This document shows positions 1 to 6,958 of a stretch of 7,455 bases of DNA, piece after piece. The stretch is from Accumulibacter sp. (GTDB taxonomy: Bacteria > Pseudomonadota > Gammaproteobacteria > Burkholderiales > Rhodocyclaceae), in the NCBI GenBank assembly GCA_031274075.1, contig JAISQQ010000425.1:1-7455 (forward strand). The letters are read 5' to 3'. How positions within the stretch are numbered: position 1 is the first letter of the stretch; every line of letters starts with the position of its first letter. The notes beneath the pieces were generated by a model. It was given only the letters and a program-made list of their open reading frames with translations, was not told the origin of the DNA and made no database searches. The position numbers and the translations under genes were made by a program.

Positions 1-1
1 G

Positions 2-109
2 GAAAAGAAGAAAGCGAATCGACCGCCTCACGCCGCCCTTCCCAGCAACCCGCTCGCCGGGAACGCCTCCCGGAAGGATTTCAAAGCAGGAAAACCGCTA
101 CGGAATTAA
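2..109 (+). CDS. possible 3' end of an unidentified upstream gene (partial, tentative)
   Basis: Frame 2 is open from the window edge to a TAA at 107-109. It would encode about 35 residues of a basic, proline-rich tail that contains SNPLAGN and ends GKPLRN. I chose this frame because its middle codons mostly end in G or C, like the real genes here, and because the repeat element at 137 would then follow a stop codon closely, as the second copy does at 6952. I recognise no family. The other two plus frames are also open across this stretch, so the call is weak and the region could be non-coding. Confidence 0.2.
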   Translation, partial: EKKKANRPPHAALPSNPLAGNASRKDFKAGKPLRN

Positions 110-136
110 ATTGTGGAAAGCCGATAGTGCCAAACC

Positions 137-281
137 GTAGGGCGGGAAAGCGCGGCGCCTCCCGCCGGTCCTTTTCACGGCGCAACGCGCCGCACGATTC
201 AAGGGCTGTCGAAGACGATAAGCCGCGGCTATGCCGCCGGAGAGAACGACCAGCGGCAGGCGCTGCGCTTTCCCGCCCTAC
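137..281. repeat. 145-bp intergenic repeat element with 23-bp terminal inverted repeats (copy 1)
   Basis: The left end (137-159) and right end (259-281) are inverted repeats matching at 22 of 23 positions; both ends carry GTAGGGCGGGAAAGCGC. Inside are a GGCGGGA/TCCCGCC stem (141-147 with 160-166) and a perfect hairpin CGGCGC-AAC-GCGCCG (178-192). If the element is read as TAGGG...CCCTA (138-280), a CCG triplet flanks each side, but three bases could be chance. No ORF in it looks real. Bases 137-267 align without gaps to 6959-7089 with 118 of 131 identical by hand count, which shows a dispersed family. It resembles a MITE or REP-like element; I cannot name a described family. Confidence 0.85.
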
Positions 282-413
282 CGAACCGTCGCTGTTTTCA
301 TGCGCACCGGTCGACTTTACGTTCAAGAGAAGATCGTGAACAGGTTCTGAGAAGCTGTTTTAAAAAAATGGATACGAGAAATGCTTTGATCCCAAAAACC
401 TCAATTCAAGCCC

Positions 414-445
414 TGGGGGAAGGTAGGGCTGGGGGAAGGTAGGGC
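414..445. repeat. perfect 16-bp tandem duplication
   Basis: The 16 bases TGGGGGAAGGTAGGGC occur at 414-429 and again, head to tail, at 430-445. The unit carries GGTAGGGC, the same word that ends the other repeats in this zone. A simple slippage duplication is the likely cause. Confidence 0.8.
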
Positions 446-463
446 GGTTTCTCCGAAACCGCC
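443..463. repeat. perfect 9-bp hairpin with 3-base loop
   Basis: GGCGGTTTC (443-451) pairs with GAAACCGCC (455-463) around TCC. It sits between the 16-bp duplication and the tandem array. GTAGGGCG at 439-446 is also the reverse complement of CGCCCTAC at 488-495, so 439-495 can fold alternatively as one long stem. No T tract follows, so it does not look like an intrinsic terminator. Confidence 0.75.
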
Positions 464-669
464 GCCCCCCGGCGCGCTCGGAGATCGCGCCCTACCCTGG
501 ATGCCGCCCCCGGCGCGCTCGAAGATCGCGCCCTACCCTGGACGCCGCCCCCCGGCGCGCCCGGAGATCGCGCCCTACCCTGGACGCCGCCCCCCGGCGC
601 GCTCGGAGATCGCGCCCTACCTTGGATGCCGCCCCCAGGCGCGCCCGGAGATCGCGCCCTACCCTGGAT
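461..669. repeat. five-copy tandem array of a 41-42 bp unit
   Basis: Units lie at 461-502, 503-543, 544-585, 586-627 and 628-669. All are 42 bp except the second, which has lost one C. Each unit begins with a C-rich run, then holds the hairpin GGCGCG-(9 bases)-CGCGCC, then CGCCCTAC and a TGGAT or TGGAC end. Differences are mostly single C/T or G/A changes, for instance in the hairpin loop (CTCGGAGAT or CCCGGAGAT). The minus strand reads through most of it as a 14-residue periodic peptide, which I regard as a by-product of unit length. Function is unknown. Confidence 0.9.
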
Positions 670-716
670 GATCCATCTGTTTCTCAAACGTCTTTCCGAT
701 TTCTAAAACAGCTTCT

Positions 717-932
717 AAGGTGAATGACGGCTTTCGGCCTTTTCCTGCCAAACCCGGCTCGTGAAAGGCGTTGCGGAAAACACGACGGCCTTCTGGCGTA
801 AAACCGCCGAACGCCTCCCGCCAGCCCGCCTGCTTCCTGAAAGTCAAATGCGTTCGCCCTGCCCGCCACCTGAACCCCGATTCAGGGGGATAATCCGGCA
901 TCGCGCCTGGCGCGAATCGAAAAGGAACGTGC
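717..932. promoter_or_regulatory. 5' region of the DUF2339-DUF3999 operon; weak promoter-like elements only
   Basis: No gene is supported here. A GATAAT at 889-894 resembles a -10 box, but I see no convincing -35 hexamer at the usual distance. Just upstream, CCTGAA (869-874) and TTCAGG (881-886) form a perfect 6-bp inverted repeat around CCCCGA, which could be an operator or a small leader hairpin. The only well-supported signal is the ribosome binding site next to the gene. Because 350-716 is full of repeats, the operon promoter most likely lies within this stretch. Confidence 0.3.
922..927 (+). promoter_or_regulatory. ribosome binding site fixing a GTG start
   Basis: AAGGAA lies six bases upstream of the GTG at 933. 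This supports the GTG start over any downstream ATG; the nearby ATG at 936 is in another frame. Confidence 0.7.
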
Positions 933-3900
933 GTGAATGACCTCTTTGGCTGGCTTGTCCTGCTGCTGATCGCGGTTTTCGCCGCGCCGATCGTGTGCGT
1001 GGTGCTGGTCGTCAAGCAATCCGAACGCCTGACGGCGTTGGCGGCACACAATGAAGCGCTGCGGGCGGAGTTGTTGGAACTTGCCGAACGTCTTGACCGT
1101 TACCGGCGGGAAGCGCCGGGCCGTCCGGCGCAATCCGAGCGTCCCCGGCCTTCGGCGGAGGACGCAAGGCAAGACGAAGAGGTTCCCGTTCCCGCGGCGG
1201 CAATGCCGGCAAGCGCCACGCCGCCGGGCGAAGCGCCGGATGTCCTGCGCCTCGATTTCGACATCCCCGGACTGGAAGAAGCCGTGGCGGCGGAAAAATC
1301 CGCCGCGCCGCCGGGCGAAGCGCCGGACGTCCCGTGCCTCGATCTGGACATTCCCGGACTGGAAGAAGCCGCGGCGGGGAAAAAACCCGTCGCGCCGCCG
1401 GGCGAAGCGCCGGATGCCCCGCGCCTCGATCTGGACATTCCCGGACTGGAAGAAGAAGCCTCGGCGGCGAAAAAACCCGCCGCGCCGCCCGCGCCGCTTT
1501 CCCCGGAAGCGCTTCCCGCCTACGCTTCCGCGCCGCGGCCCGGCGATCGCGGCCGGGCCGCCGCGTCTGGCGCGTCCTACGATCCGGCGGCGAAAGTGCC
1601 CGCCAAAGCCGTGGAACCCGCCGAGCCCGGCTTTCTGGAGCACGTTTTCGTGCTCGGTAAAAACTGGCTGCTGGGCGGCAACACCCTGTTGCGCGTCGGC
1701 GTGCTGCTGCTCTTTACCGGGCTGGCTTTCTTGCTGCGCTACGCTTCCGAGCGTTTCGCGCTGCCGGTGGAGTACCGCTACATCGGAGTGGCGCTGTCGG
1801 CCTTGACGCTGCTGGCGCTGGGCTGGCGGCTGCGGCTGAAAAAACCGGCGTATGGGCTGACGCTGCAAGGCGCGGGGATTGCCGTGCTTTACCTGACCAC
1901 TTTTGCCGCCATGCGCCTGCACCCCTTGCTGTCGCCCGGCGCGGCCATGACCCTGCTGGTACTGGTCACGCTCTGCTCGGCCATCCTGGCGGTGGCGCAG
2001 GACGCGCTGGTGCTGGCGATGGTAGCGGTCCTGGGCGGCTTTGCCGCGCCGATCCTGACATCGACCGGCGGTGGCAATCATGTGACCCTGTTCAGTTATT
2101 TCGCGCTGCTGAACGCGGGCATCATGCTGATCGCCTGGTTCAAGGCGTGGCGGGTGTTGAACCTGATCGGCTTTGCCGGCACCTTCGGCATTGGTTTTGC
2201 GTGGGGACTGGAATCCTACACGCCCGAACGCTTCGACAGCACCGAACCCTTCCTGCTGCTGTTTTTCCTGATGTACGTCGGCATCGGCCTGATGTTTACC
2301 CGGCGCAAATTGCTGGAAGCGGCGGACGCGCCAGCCGGCGGCGAACGCAAGACTTGGCTGCGCTGGTCGGTGGAGCAGACGGACTACATCGACGGCACCT
2401 TGATGTTTGGCCCGCCGCTGCTGGGATTCGGTCTGCAATGCGCCATGATCGAGCCGATCGCGCCTGAGTACGGCACGGCTTTTTCCGCGCTGGCGCTGGG
2501 GCTGTTCTACACCGCGCTGGCGTTTTTCCTGCGCGGCCGGGCAATGGCGAACCGGGTCGGCCTGCTCATCGAGGTCTATCTTGCGCTGGGCGTGATTTTC
2601 GGGACGCTGGCGATTCCGCTGGCGCTGGACGCGCGCTGGACTTCGGCGGCCTGGGCGGTGGAGGGCGCGGGCGTGTACTGGATCGGGACGCGCCAGTCGC
2701 GGCGGCTGGCGCGCGCCTTCGCGCTGCTGTTGATGGCGGGTTCGGCGCTGTTCTACTGCCGGGATCTGTCGCCGGGCGCGGAGACCTTGCTGGCGGGTTC
2801 TCCGCTCGGCGCGGCCATGCTCGGCGCGGCCTTCCTGTTCTGCCATCGGCTCTTGCGCGGCGTCCCGCGGAAACGACTGACGGACTGGGAAGCGCCCGGG
2901 CTGACGGCGCTGCCTGTCCTGGGACTGGGCTTTCTCTACCTGATCGCGCCGCTGTGCTTCGCGCAGGATTTCACCGCGATCGCCTGGGCGCTGGCGGGAC
3001 TGGCGACGTTCCTTGCCGGCCTGCGCCTGGCCTCGAACTCCTTCCTCTTCTGCGCCGTCGGCGTGCAGTTGCTGGCCGGCCTTTTGCTCATTTTCGATCT
3101 GCGCCTGGGCGCCGATACGCTGCTGACGGGTTTTACACCTGGGGCGGCGGTATTGGGCGCCTGCTTGCTGGGCTGTTATCTGGCCTTGCGCCGTTCCCCG
3201 GCGGCGGAGTCGGAGGCGTTTCAAAAAGAGCAGCCGGCGCTGGCCATCTTCGGGCTGGGCTTTCTCTACCTGACCGCGCCGCTATGCTTCGCGCAGGATT
3301 TCACCGCGATCGCCTGGGCGCTGGCGGGGCTGGCGACGCTTTTCGCCGGTCTGCGCCTGGACTCGCGCCGGTTCATCTTCTGCGCCATCGACGTGCAGTT
3401 GCTGGCTGGCCTTTTGCTCATTCTCGATCTGCGCCTGGGCAGCGCTACGCTGCTGACGGGTTTTGCGCTCGGGGCGGCGGTATTGGGCGCCTGCATGCTG
3501 GGCTGTTATCTGATGTTGCGCCATCATCCGGCGAAAGAGCCGATGCTGGCCGTTCTGGGCCTGGGCTTTCTCTACCTGACCGCGCCGCTATGCTTCGCGC
3601 AGGATTTCACCACCATCGCCTGGGCGCTGGCGGGGCTGGCGACGCTCCTCGCCGGCCTGCGTCTGGCCTCGAAGCCGTTCCTCTTCTGCGCGCTGGGCGT
3701 GCAGCTCCTCGGCGGCGTCTTGTTCCTGTTCTATCTCTCGCCCGGCGCGCAAGGACAGGTGCTGGCGTCCGGCGGCAAGGGTCTGGTCATCGCCGCCTCG
3801 ATCGGGCTGGCGCTGATCGCCAGCGCCGTGCTGGCGCAGCGCGACGCGCAAGCGCGCAAAAACCGGCCCTTGCTGACCACCCTGGACGTGGCTTTGCTCT

Positions 3901-5381
3901 CCGGCCTCACGCTGCTCAACCTGGCGGCGCTCTTCGTGCTCGACTGGATGCGGGCCAGCGCCGTGTGGGCCGGCAGCGGTTTGCTGATTCTCTGGCTGGG
4001 GCTGGCTTTTCGACAGCGGCTCGCGTTTTGTTTTGGCTTCTTCCTGGAAGCCTTCGCGGGCGCGGTTTATCTGTATCACTGGCCGGTTTTCGGCTACGCC
4101 GCCGGCGGTCCGCCGCCGCTGGCGCATTCCGGTTTCTGGACCTCCGCCGCGCTGGCGCTGGCGGCGCTGGCCGGCGCCTGGCGCTTGTGGCGCGTGGGTG
4201 ATCGCGTGCAGGTGCATAGGCCGGAACAGTTCACGCCGTGGCAATTGTTGTCGCTCTCCAATCTCTTGCTGCTCTGGAGCCTTGGCTGGTGGGTGTGGTC
4301 CATCGTCAGCGAAACGGCCCGTGTCGCCGCGCGCGCGGACGCCGGCGTCATCGTCTTGCTGGCGCTGTCCGCGAGCGCGGTGCCCTGGATGCTTTTGGCG
4401 CGGCGCGAAAAATGGCTGAACCTTGCGCGCGCCTGCCTGTTGCCGCTGGCGGCGGCGGCGCTGGTGTTGCTGTACGGCGAAAGCAGCCTGCTGGCGTGGC
4501 CCGCCGCGTGGATCTGGCCGCTTTTCTTCGCCGCGCATTTCCTGATCCTGCGCCGCCTCGCCGACTTGCTGCCGAAGCCGCTATCGGCTTGCGCGCACGT
4601 GCTGGGCTGCTGGCTGCTGATCGGCGTGTTGTCGCTGACGGCGCACGACCTGATGATCGAACTGGCCGATACCCGGAACGCCTGGCGCTGGCTGGGCTGG
4701 GCGCTCGCGCCCGCGCTCTGGCTGCTCCTCGCGGCCAGCGAGCGGCGCGGGCGCTGGCCGCTCACCGCCTTCCCCAGAGCCTACCGGCTGTATGCTTCCC
4801 TGCCGGTCGCCGCCGGTCTCATGCTCTGGTTCTGGTGCGCCAATCTGGTCAGCAACGGCGCGTCCGCGCCCTTGCCCTGGCTGCCGCTCGTCAACCCGCT
4901 GGAACTGGGCCTGCTGATCGCGCTGGCGACCGTCTGGCGCTGGAGCCAGCGCCGGCTCCCCGAACTCGGGCTGTCCGCGCCGGCGCTGCGGCGCGGCCTG
5001 CAAGTGCTGGCGGGCCTCTCGATCCTGGCGCTGCTGACGCTGACCGTCTGCCGCACCGCGCATCACTGGGGCGGAGTGCCTTTCCATTCGGCGGGTCTGT
5101 CCGGCTCGATGGCCGTGCAGGCGGGCCTGTCGCTGGTGTGGACGTGCTACGCGCTGGCGCTGATGATCGCCGGCAACCGCCTGGGGCAACGCGGCGCCTG
5201 GATCGCCGGGGCCGCGCTGGTCGGCGTGGTCGTCGTCAAGCTGTTCTTCGTGGAGCTGGGCGACAGCGGCTCGCTGGCGCGCATCGTCTCCTTCATCGGC
5301 GTCGGCGTGCTACTGCTGATCGTGGGTTATTTCTCGCCGCTGCCGCCGCGCGCCGCCGCGCGGAAAGAAGGCGCGTCATGA
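933..5381 (+). CDS. giant DUF2339-family polytopic membrane protein with amplified internal modules
   Basis: The 1482-residue protein starts at GTG. Residues 4-27 form a membrane helix and 28-60 a probable coiled coil. Residues 61-235 are a Pro/Ala/Glu-rich linker with three 29-30 residue repeats carrying LDxDIPGLEE. The DUF2339 core begins near residue 244 with GGNTLLRVG and includes GGFAAPILTST (368-378), FSYFALLNAG and FKAWRVLN. The C-terminus has the family hallmark VKLFF...RIVSFIGVG...GYFSPLPP (about 1432-1472). I estimate about 35 hydrophobic helices. Family members are typically, from memory, around 900-1000 residues; the excess comes largely from four tandem 102-111 residue modules (556 to about 985). 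The protein should sit in the inner membrane. The family has no established biochemical function and I assign none. Its stop overlaps the next start (ATGA), so the two genes form an operon. Family assignment is firm; role is unknown. Confidence 0.93.
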   Translation: MNDLFGWLVLLLIAVFAAPIVCVVLVVKQSERLTALAAHNEALRAELLELAERLDRYRREAPGRPAQSERPRPSAEDARQDEEVPVPAAAMPASATPPGEAPDVLRLDFDIPGLEEAVAAEKSAAPPGEAPDVPCLDLDIPGLEEAAAGKKPVAPPGEAPDAPRLDLDIPGLEEEASAAKKPAAPPAPLSPEALPAYASAPRPGDRGRAAASGASYDPAAKVPAKAVEPAEPGFLEHVFVLGKNWLLGGNTLLRVGVLLLFTGLAFLLRYASERFALPVEYRYIGVALSALTLLALGWRLRLKKPAYGLTLQGAGIAVLYLTTFAAMRLHPLLSPGAAMTLLVLVTLCSAILAVAQDALVLAMVAVLGGFAAPILTSTGGGNHVTLFSYFALLNAGIMLIAWFKAWRVLNLIGFAGTFGIGFAWGLESYTPERFDSTEPFLLLFFLMYVGIGLMFTRRKLLEAADAPAGGERKTWLRWSVEQTDYIDGTLMFGPPLLGFGLQCAMIEPIAPEYGTAFSALALGLFYTALAFFLRGRAMANRVGLLIEVYLALGVIFGTLAIPLALDARWTSAAWAVEGAGVYWIGTRQSRRLARAFALLLMAGSALFYCRDLSPGAETLLAGSPLGAAMLGAAFLFCHRLLRGVPRKRLTDWEAPGLTALPVLGLGFLYLIAPLCFAQDFTAIAWALAGLATFLAGLRLASNSFLFCAVGVQLLAGLLLIFDLRLGADTLLTGFTPGAAVLGACLLGCYLALRRSPAAESEAFQKEQPALAIFGLGFLYLTAPLCFAQDFTAIAWALAGLATLFAGLRLDSRRFIFCAIDVQLLAGLLLILDLRLGSATLLTGFALGAAVLGACMLGCYLMLRHHPAKEPMLAVLGLGFLYLTAPLCFAQDFTTIAWALAGLATLLAGLRLASKPFLFCALGVQLLGGVLFLFYLSPGAQGQVLASGGKGLVIAASIGLALIASAVLAQRDAQARKNRPLLTTLDVALLSGLTLLNLAALFVLDWMRASAVWAGSGLLILWLGLAFRQRLAFCFGFFLEAFAGAVYLYHWPVFGYAAGGPPPLAHSGFWTSAALALAALAGAWRLWRVGDRVQVHRPEQFTPWQLLSLSNLLLLWSLGWWVWSIVSETARVAARADAGVIVLLALSASAVPWMLLARREKWLNLARACLLPLAAAALVLLYGESSLLAWPAAWIWPLFFAAHFLILRRLADLLPKPLSACAHVLGCWLLIGVLSLTAHDLMIELADTRNAWRWLGWALAPALWLLLAASERRGRWPLTAFPRAYRLYASLPVAAGLMLWFWCANLVSNGASAPLPWLPLVNPLELGLLIALATVWRWSQRRLPELGLSAPALRRGLQVLAGLSILALLTLTVCRTAHHWGGVPFHSAGLSGSMAVQAGLSLVWTCYALALMIAGNRLGQRGAWIAGAALVGVVVVKLFFVELGDSGSLARIVSFIGVGVLLLIVGYFSPLPPRAAARKEGAS
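1218..1481 (+). repeat. three in-frame ~87-bp repeats in the DUF2339 linker
   Basis: Residues 96-124, 125-153 and 154-183 are tandem copies of a 29-30 residue unit of the form PPGEAPD..xLDxDIPGLEE followed by an Ala/Lys-rich tail. DNA is also closely similar between copies, so duplication is fairly recent; the third copy gained one Glu codon. The acidic, amphipathic DLDIPGLEE core in an otherwise disordered linker looks like a repeated short binding motif. That reading is inference. Confidence 0.85.
2598..3887 (+). repeat. four tandem copies of a four-helix module inside DUF2339
   Basis: Copies start at residues 556, 667, 777 and 879 (bases 2598, 2931, 3261, 3567), giving periods of 111, 110 and 102 residues. 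Copies 1-3 share FLYLxAPLCFAQDFT, IAWALAGLAT and AGLRL, and then end in a diverging half with LGA or LxG stretches. Copy 0 (ALDARWTSAAWAVEGAG) is the diverged version that resembles the usual family sequence. Bases 2931-3200 and 3261-3530 align without gaps at 236 of 270 by hand count, and 3261-3340 versus 3567-3646 at 78 of 80. Each unit appears to hold four helices, so added copies would not flip the topology of what follows. A looser fifth relative surrounds W1005. Confidence 0.9.
5367..5371 (+). promoter_or_regulatory. ribosome binding site of the DUF3999 gene, inside the DUF2339 coding end
   Basis: GAAGG ends six bases before the ATG at 5378 and is embedded in the last codons of the upstream gene. 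Together with the ATGA overlap it selects this ATG, although the reading frame stays open for more than a kilobase upstream. Confidence 0.75.
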
Positions 5382-6952
5382 TCCCATCATCGAAACTCGC
5401 GCCGCCGCTGGCGCTCTTGGTGCTGCTGGCGCTGCTGGCCCAGGAGCCAAGCGCGCTGGCGGCGGAAAACCTGGACGATTACCCGTACAGGATCGCCTTG
5501 CGGATCGAAGGCCCGGCCACCTGGTATTGGCTGGAAATCCCGGTGTCCGTGCATGCCTCGGCGGCCCATGCCGACCTGCGCGATCTGCGCGTTTTCAACG
5601 CCGCGGGCGAAGCCTTGCCGTATGCGCTGACCGCGGGCGCGACGCGCTACACGCAAACCCGGCGCGAAACTCCGGCGCGCCTGCTGCCGCTGTATGCCGC
5701 GACCGGCGCGCCGGAGCAGGAGCGGGAAGCCGGGCTGTGGGTCAGGCGCGACGCCGATGGCGTCATCGTCGAAATCCTGCCGGAAAACACGCCGCAAGCC
5801 ACACCGCAAGCCGCGCCGTCACGGCGCTTGCGCGGCTGGCTGCTCGACCTGGGCGCGGCGGATTTTCCGCTCGAACGCCTGCGTCTCGACTGGGACGGCG
5901 GCCCGGAAGGTCTCCAGCGTTTTTCCATCGAAGCCAGCGACGATCTGGCCCACTGGAGCCATTGGCTCGAAGGGCAGATCGTCCGCCTGAGCTTCCAGGG
6001 CGAAACCATCGACCAGAGTGAAATACGCCTGCCGGGCCGCAAGGTGCGCTACCTGCGCCTGCTCTGGGCCGCCGCGCCGGAGGCCGCGGAAGCCGCGACT
6101 GTCCGCGCCGCGCGCTTGAGCGGCACGCTCGCCGGGCACGAACCCGCGCCGCTGATCTGGTCGGACGCCATTCCCGGCGAGCGCGCGGGCGAGGGCGAAT
6201 TCATCTGGCGACTGCCGCTGGCCCTGCCGCTGGAGCGCGTCCGGATCGGCCTCGCGCAAAGCAACGTGCTGGCGCCCGTCGTGCTGTCGGGGCGCATCCA
6301 AAAAGCGGAGATCGAGGCGGAAGCGGAGGCCAAGCCATCGGCCCGCGAGGCTCGGCGGAAATCGAACGTCAGGCGCCTGCTCGATCGCCTCTCGCCGGCA
6401 AGGCGCAGACAAGAGGCGCGGCGGCCGCGTGAAATTCCGTGGCGGCCCCTGGCGCGCGGCGTGCTCTACCGGCTGGCGCAGGCGGACGGCGAGCGCGCGC
6501 AGGAAGAGATCGATCTCCCCGGCCGGCCGGTCAACGAGTTGCGCCTGCAACTCGACCCTCGGGGCGGCAGCCTGGGCAGCGACGCCGCGCCGGAACTGCG
6601 CTTCGCCCTGCACGGCTATCAACTGACTTTTCTCGCGCGCGGCGGCGAACCCTATCAACTGGCCTTTGGCCGCGCCGACGCCGCGCCGGCGGCGCTCCCC
6701 CTCGCCACCCTGATACCGGGCTACACAGCGGACGGCGGCGACAGCCAGGCCGGCGCGTTCGGCCTGGCTCACCTGCTCCACCTGCCCGATATGTTGCCCG
6801 CCCCGCGCCCGGTCGCCGCGACAAAGACAGAAGCGTCGGCGGCAAGGAGCGACTTGAAAAAAGCCGGCCTCTGGCTCGTCCTGCTCGCCGGCGTCGGCCT
6901 GCTGATCGGCATGGCCTTCAGCCTGCTGGCGGGTAGTTCACGCAACAAGTGA
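5378..6952 (+). CDS. DUF3999-family envelope protein with signal peptide and C-terminal anchor
   Basis: The protein has 524 residues. A Sec signal peptide covers residues 1-29 (hydrophobic core 7-21, likely cut after ALA at 28 or 29). The mature N-terminus carries the family pattern YPYRIAL...IPVSVH followed by DLRDLRVFN (66-74) and GEALPYAL. Residues 179-196 include RFSIEASDDLAHW, reminiscent of discoidin-like beta-sandwich domains. An Arg/Glu/Ala-rich charged stretch spans about 306-356. After a second beta-rich part, a single helix (496-518) precedes a short SSRNK tail. The expected topology is a periplasmic body anchored in the inner membrane by the C-terminus. The ATG lies in the ATGA overlap with the DUF2339 gene, suggesting translational coupling and a shared complex or pathway. 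DUF3999 commonly neighbours DUF2339, but no activity is established. The upstream open frame is a high-GC artefact and not an extension. Confidence 0.9.
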   Translation: MIPSSKLAPPLALLVLLALLAQEPSALAAENLDDYPYRIALRIEGPATWYWLEIPVSVHASAAHADLRDLRVFNAAGEALPYALTAGATRYTQTRRETPARLLPLYAATGAPEQEREAGLWVRRDADGVIVEILPENTPQATPQAAPSRRLRGWLLDLGAADFPLERLRLDWDGGPEGLQRFSIEASDDLAHWSHWLEGQIVRLSFQGETIDQSEIRLPGRKVRYLRLLWAAAPEAAEAATVRAARLSGTLAGHEPAPLIWSDAIPGERAGEGEFIWRLPLALPLERVRIGLAQSNVLAPVVLSGRIQKAEIEAEAEAKPSAREARRKSNVRRLLDRLSPARRRQEARRPREIPWRPLARGVLYRLAQADGERAQEEIDLPGRPVNELRLQLDPRGGSLGSDAAPELRFALHGYQLTFLARGGEPYQLAFGRADAAPAALPLATLIPGYTADGGDSQAGAFGLAHLLHLPDMLPAPRPVAATKTEASAARSDLKKAGLWLVLLAGVGLLIGMAFSLLAGSSRNK

Positions 6953-6958
6953 CGGCAC

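Larger units (their letters stand above)
350..716. repeat. inverted-repeat pair (13 bp) enclosing a 367-bp segment; possible non-autonomous element
   Basis: AGAAGCTGTTTTA at 350-362 is the perfect reverse complement of TAAAACAGCTTCT at 704-716. Just inside, the two ends continue with A-rich sequence that is only loosely similar. The segment between them holds the 16-bp duplication, the perfect hairpin and the 42-bp tandem array, and it has no credible gene. An AGGT occurs outside each end (342-345 and 718-721) but at unequal distances, so it is poor evidence for a target duplication. The arrangement could be a transposon remnant invaded by a tandem array, or two stray copies of one short word. 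Confidence 0.5.

Noticed and set aside
57..73. CCGGGA/TCCCGG hairpin as a terminator of an upstream gene
   Set aside because: The stem is only 6 bp and is followed by AAGGATTT rather than a T tract. It would also lie within the possible upstream coding tail.
81..326. Minus-strand ORFs at 81-326 and 6918-7100 encoding similar peptides (AGRSLRRH, ESCGALRR)
   Set aside because: Their similarity is simply the two copies of the intergenic element. Both are spurious translations of a palindromic repeat, although databases may list them as hypothetical proteins.
127..339. Plus-strand 70-residue ORF
   Set aside because: It covers the repeat element, has Arg-rich composition and no ribosome binding site, and matches no family I know.
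461..669. CRISPR array
   Set aside because: The units are contiguous tandem copies with no unique spacers, and no cas genes are present.
406..687. Minus-strand ORF with a 14-residue repeat (QGRARSPGAPGGG)
   Set aside because: It arises because the 42-bp tandem unit is divisible by three. The 41-bp unit breaks the frame, there is no start signal, and the DNA palindromes explain the sequence better.
766..816. AGGCGTT/AACGCCT inverted repeat
   Set aside because: It is 7 bp with a 37-base spacing in GC-rich DNA and is easily due to chance.
882..3224. 780-codon open frame on the minus strand, rich in Arg and Gln
   Set aside because: It is the antisense of the DUF2339 gene in a GC-rich genome. 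It has low-complexity composition, no family features and no ribosome binding site, while the plus strand is unmistakably coding.
4238..5377. Open frame running upstream of the DUF3999 start, which would add 380 residues
   Set aside because: It is an out-of-frame reading of DUF2339. The signal peptide, ribosome binding site and ATGA overlap all point to the ATG at 5378.
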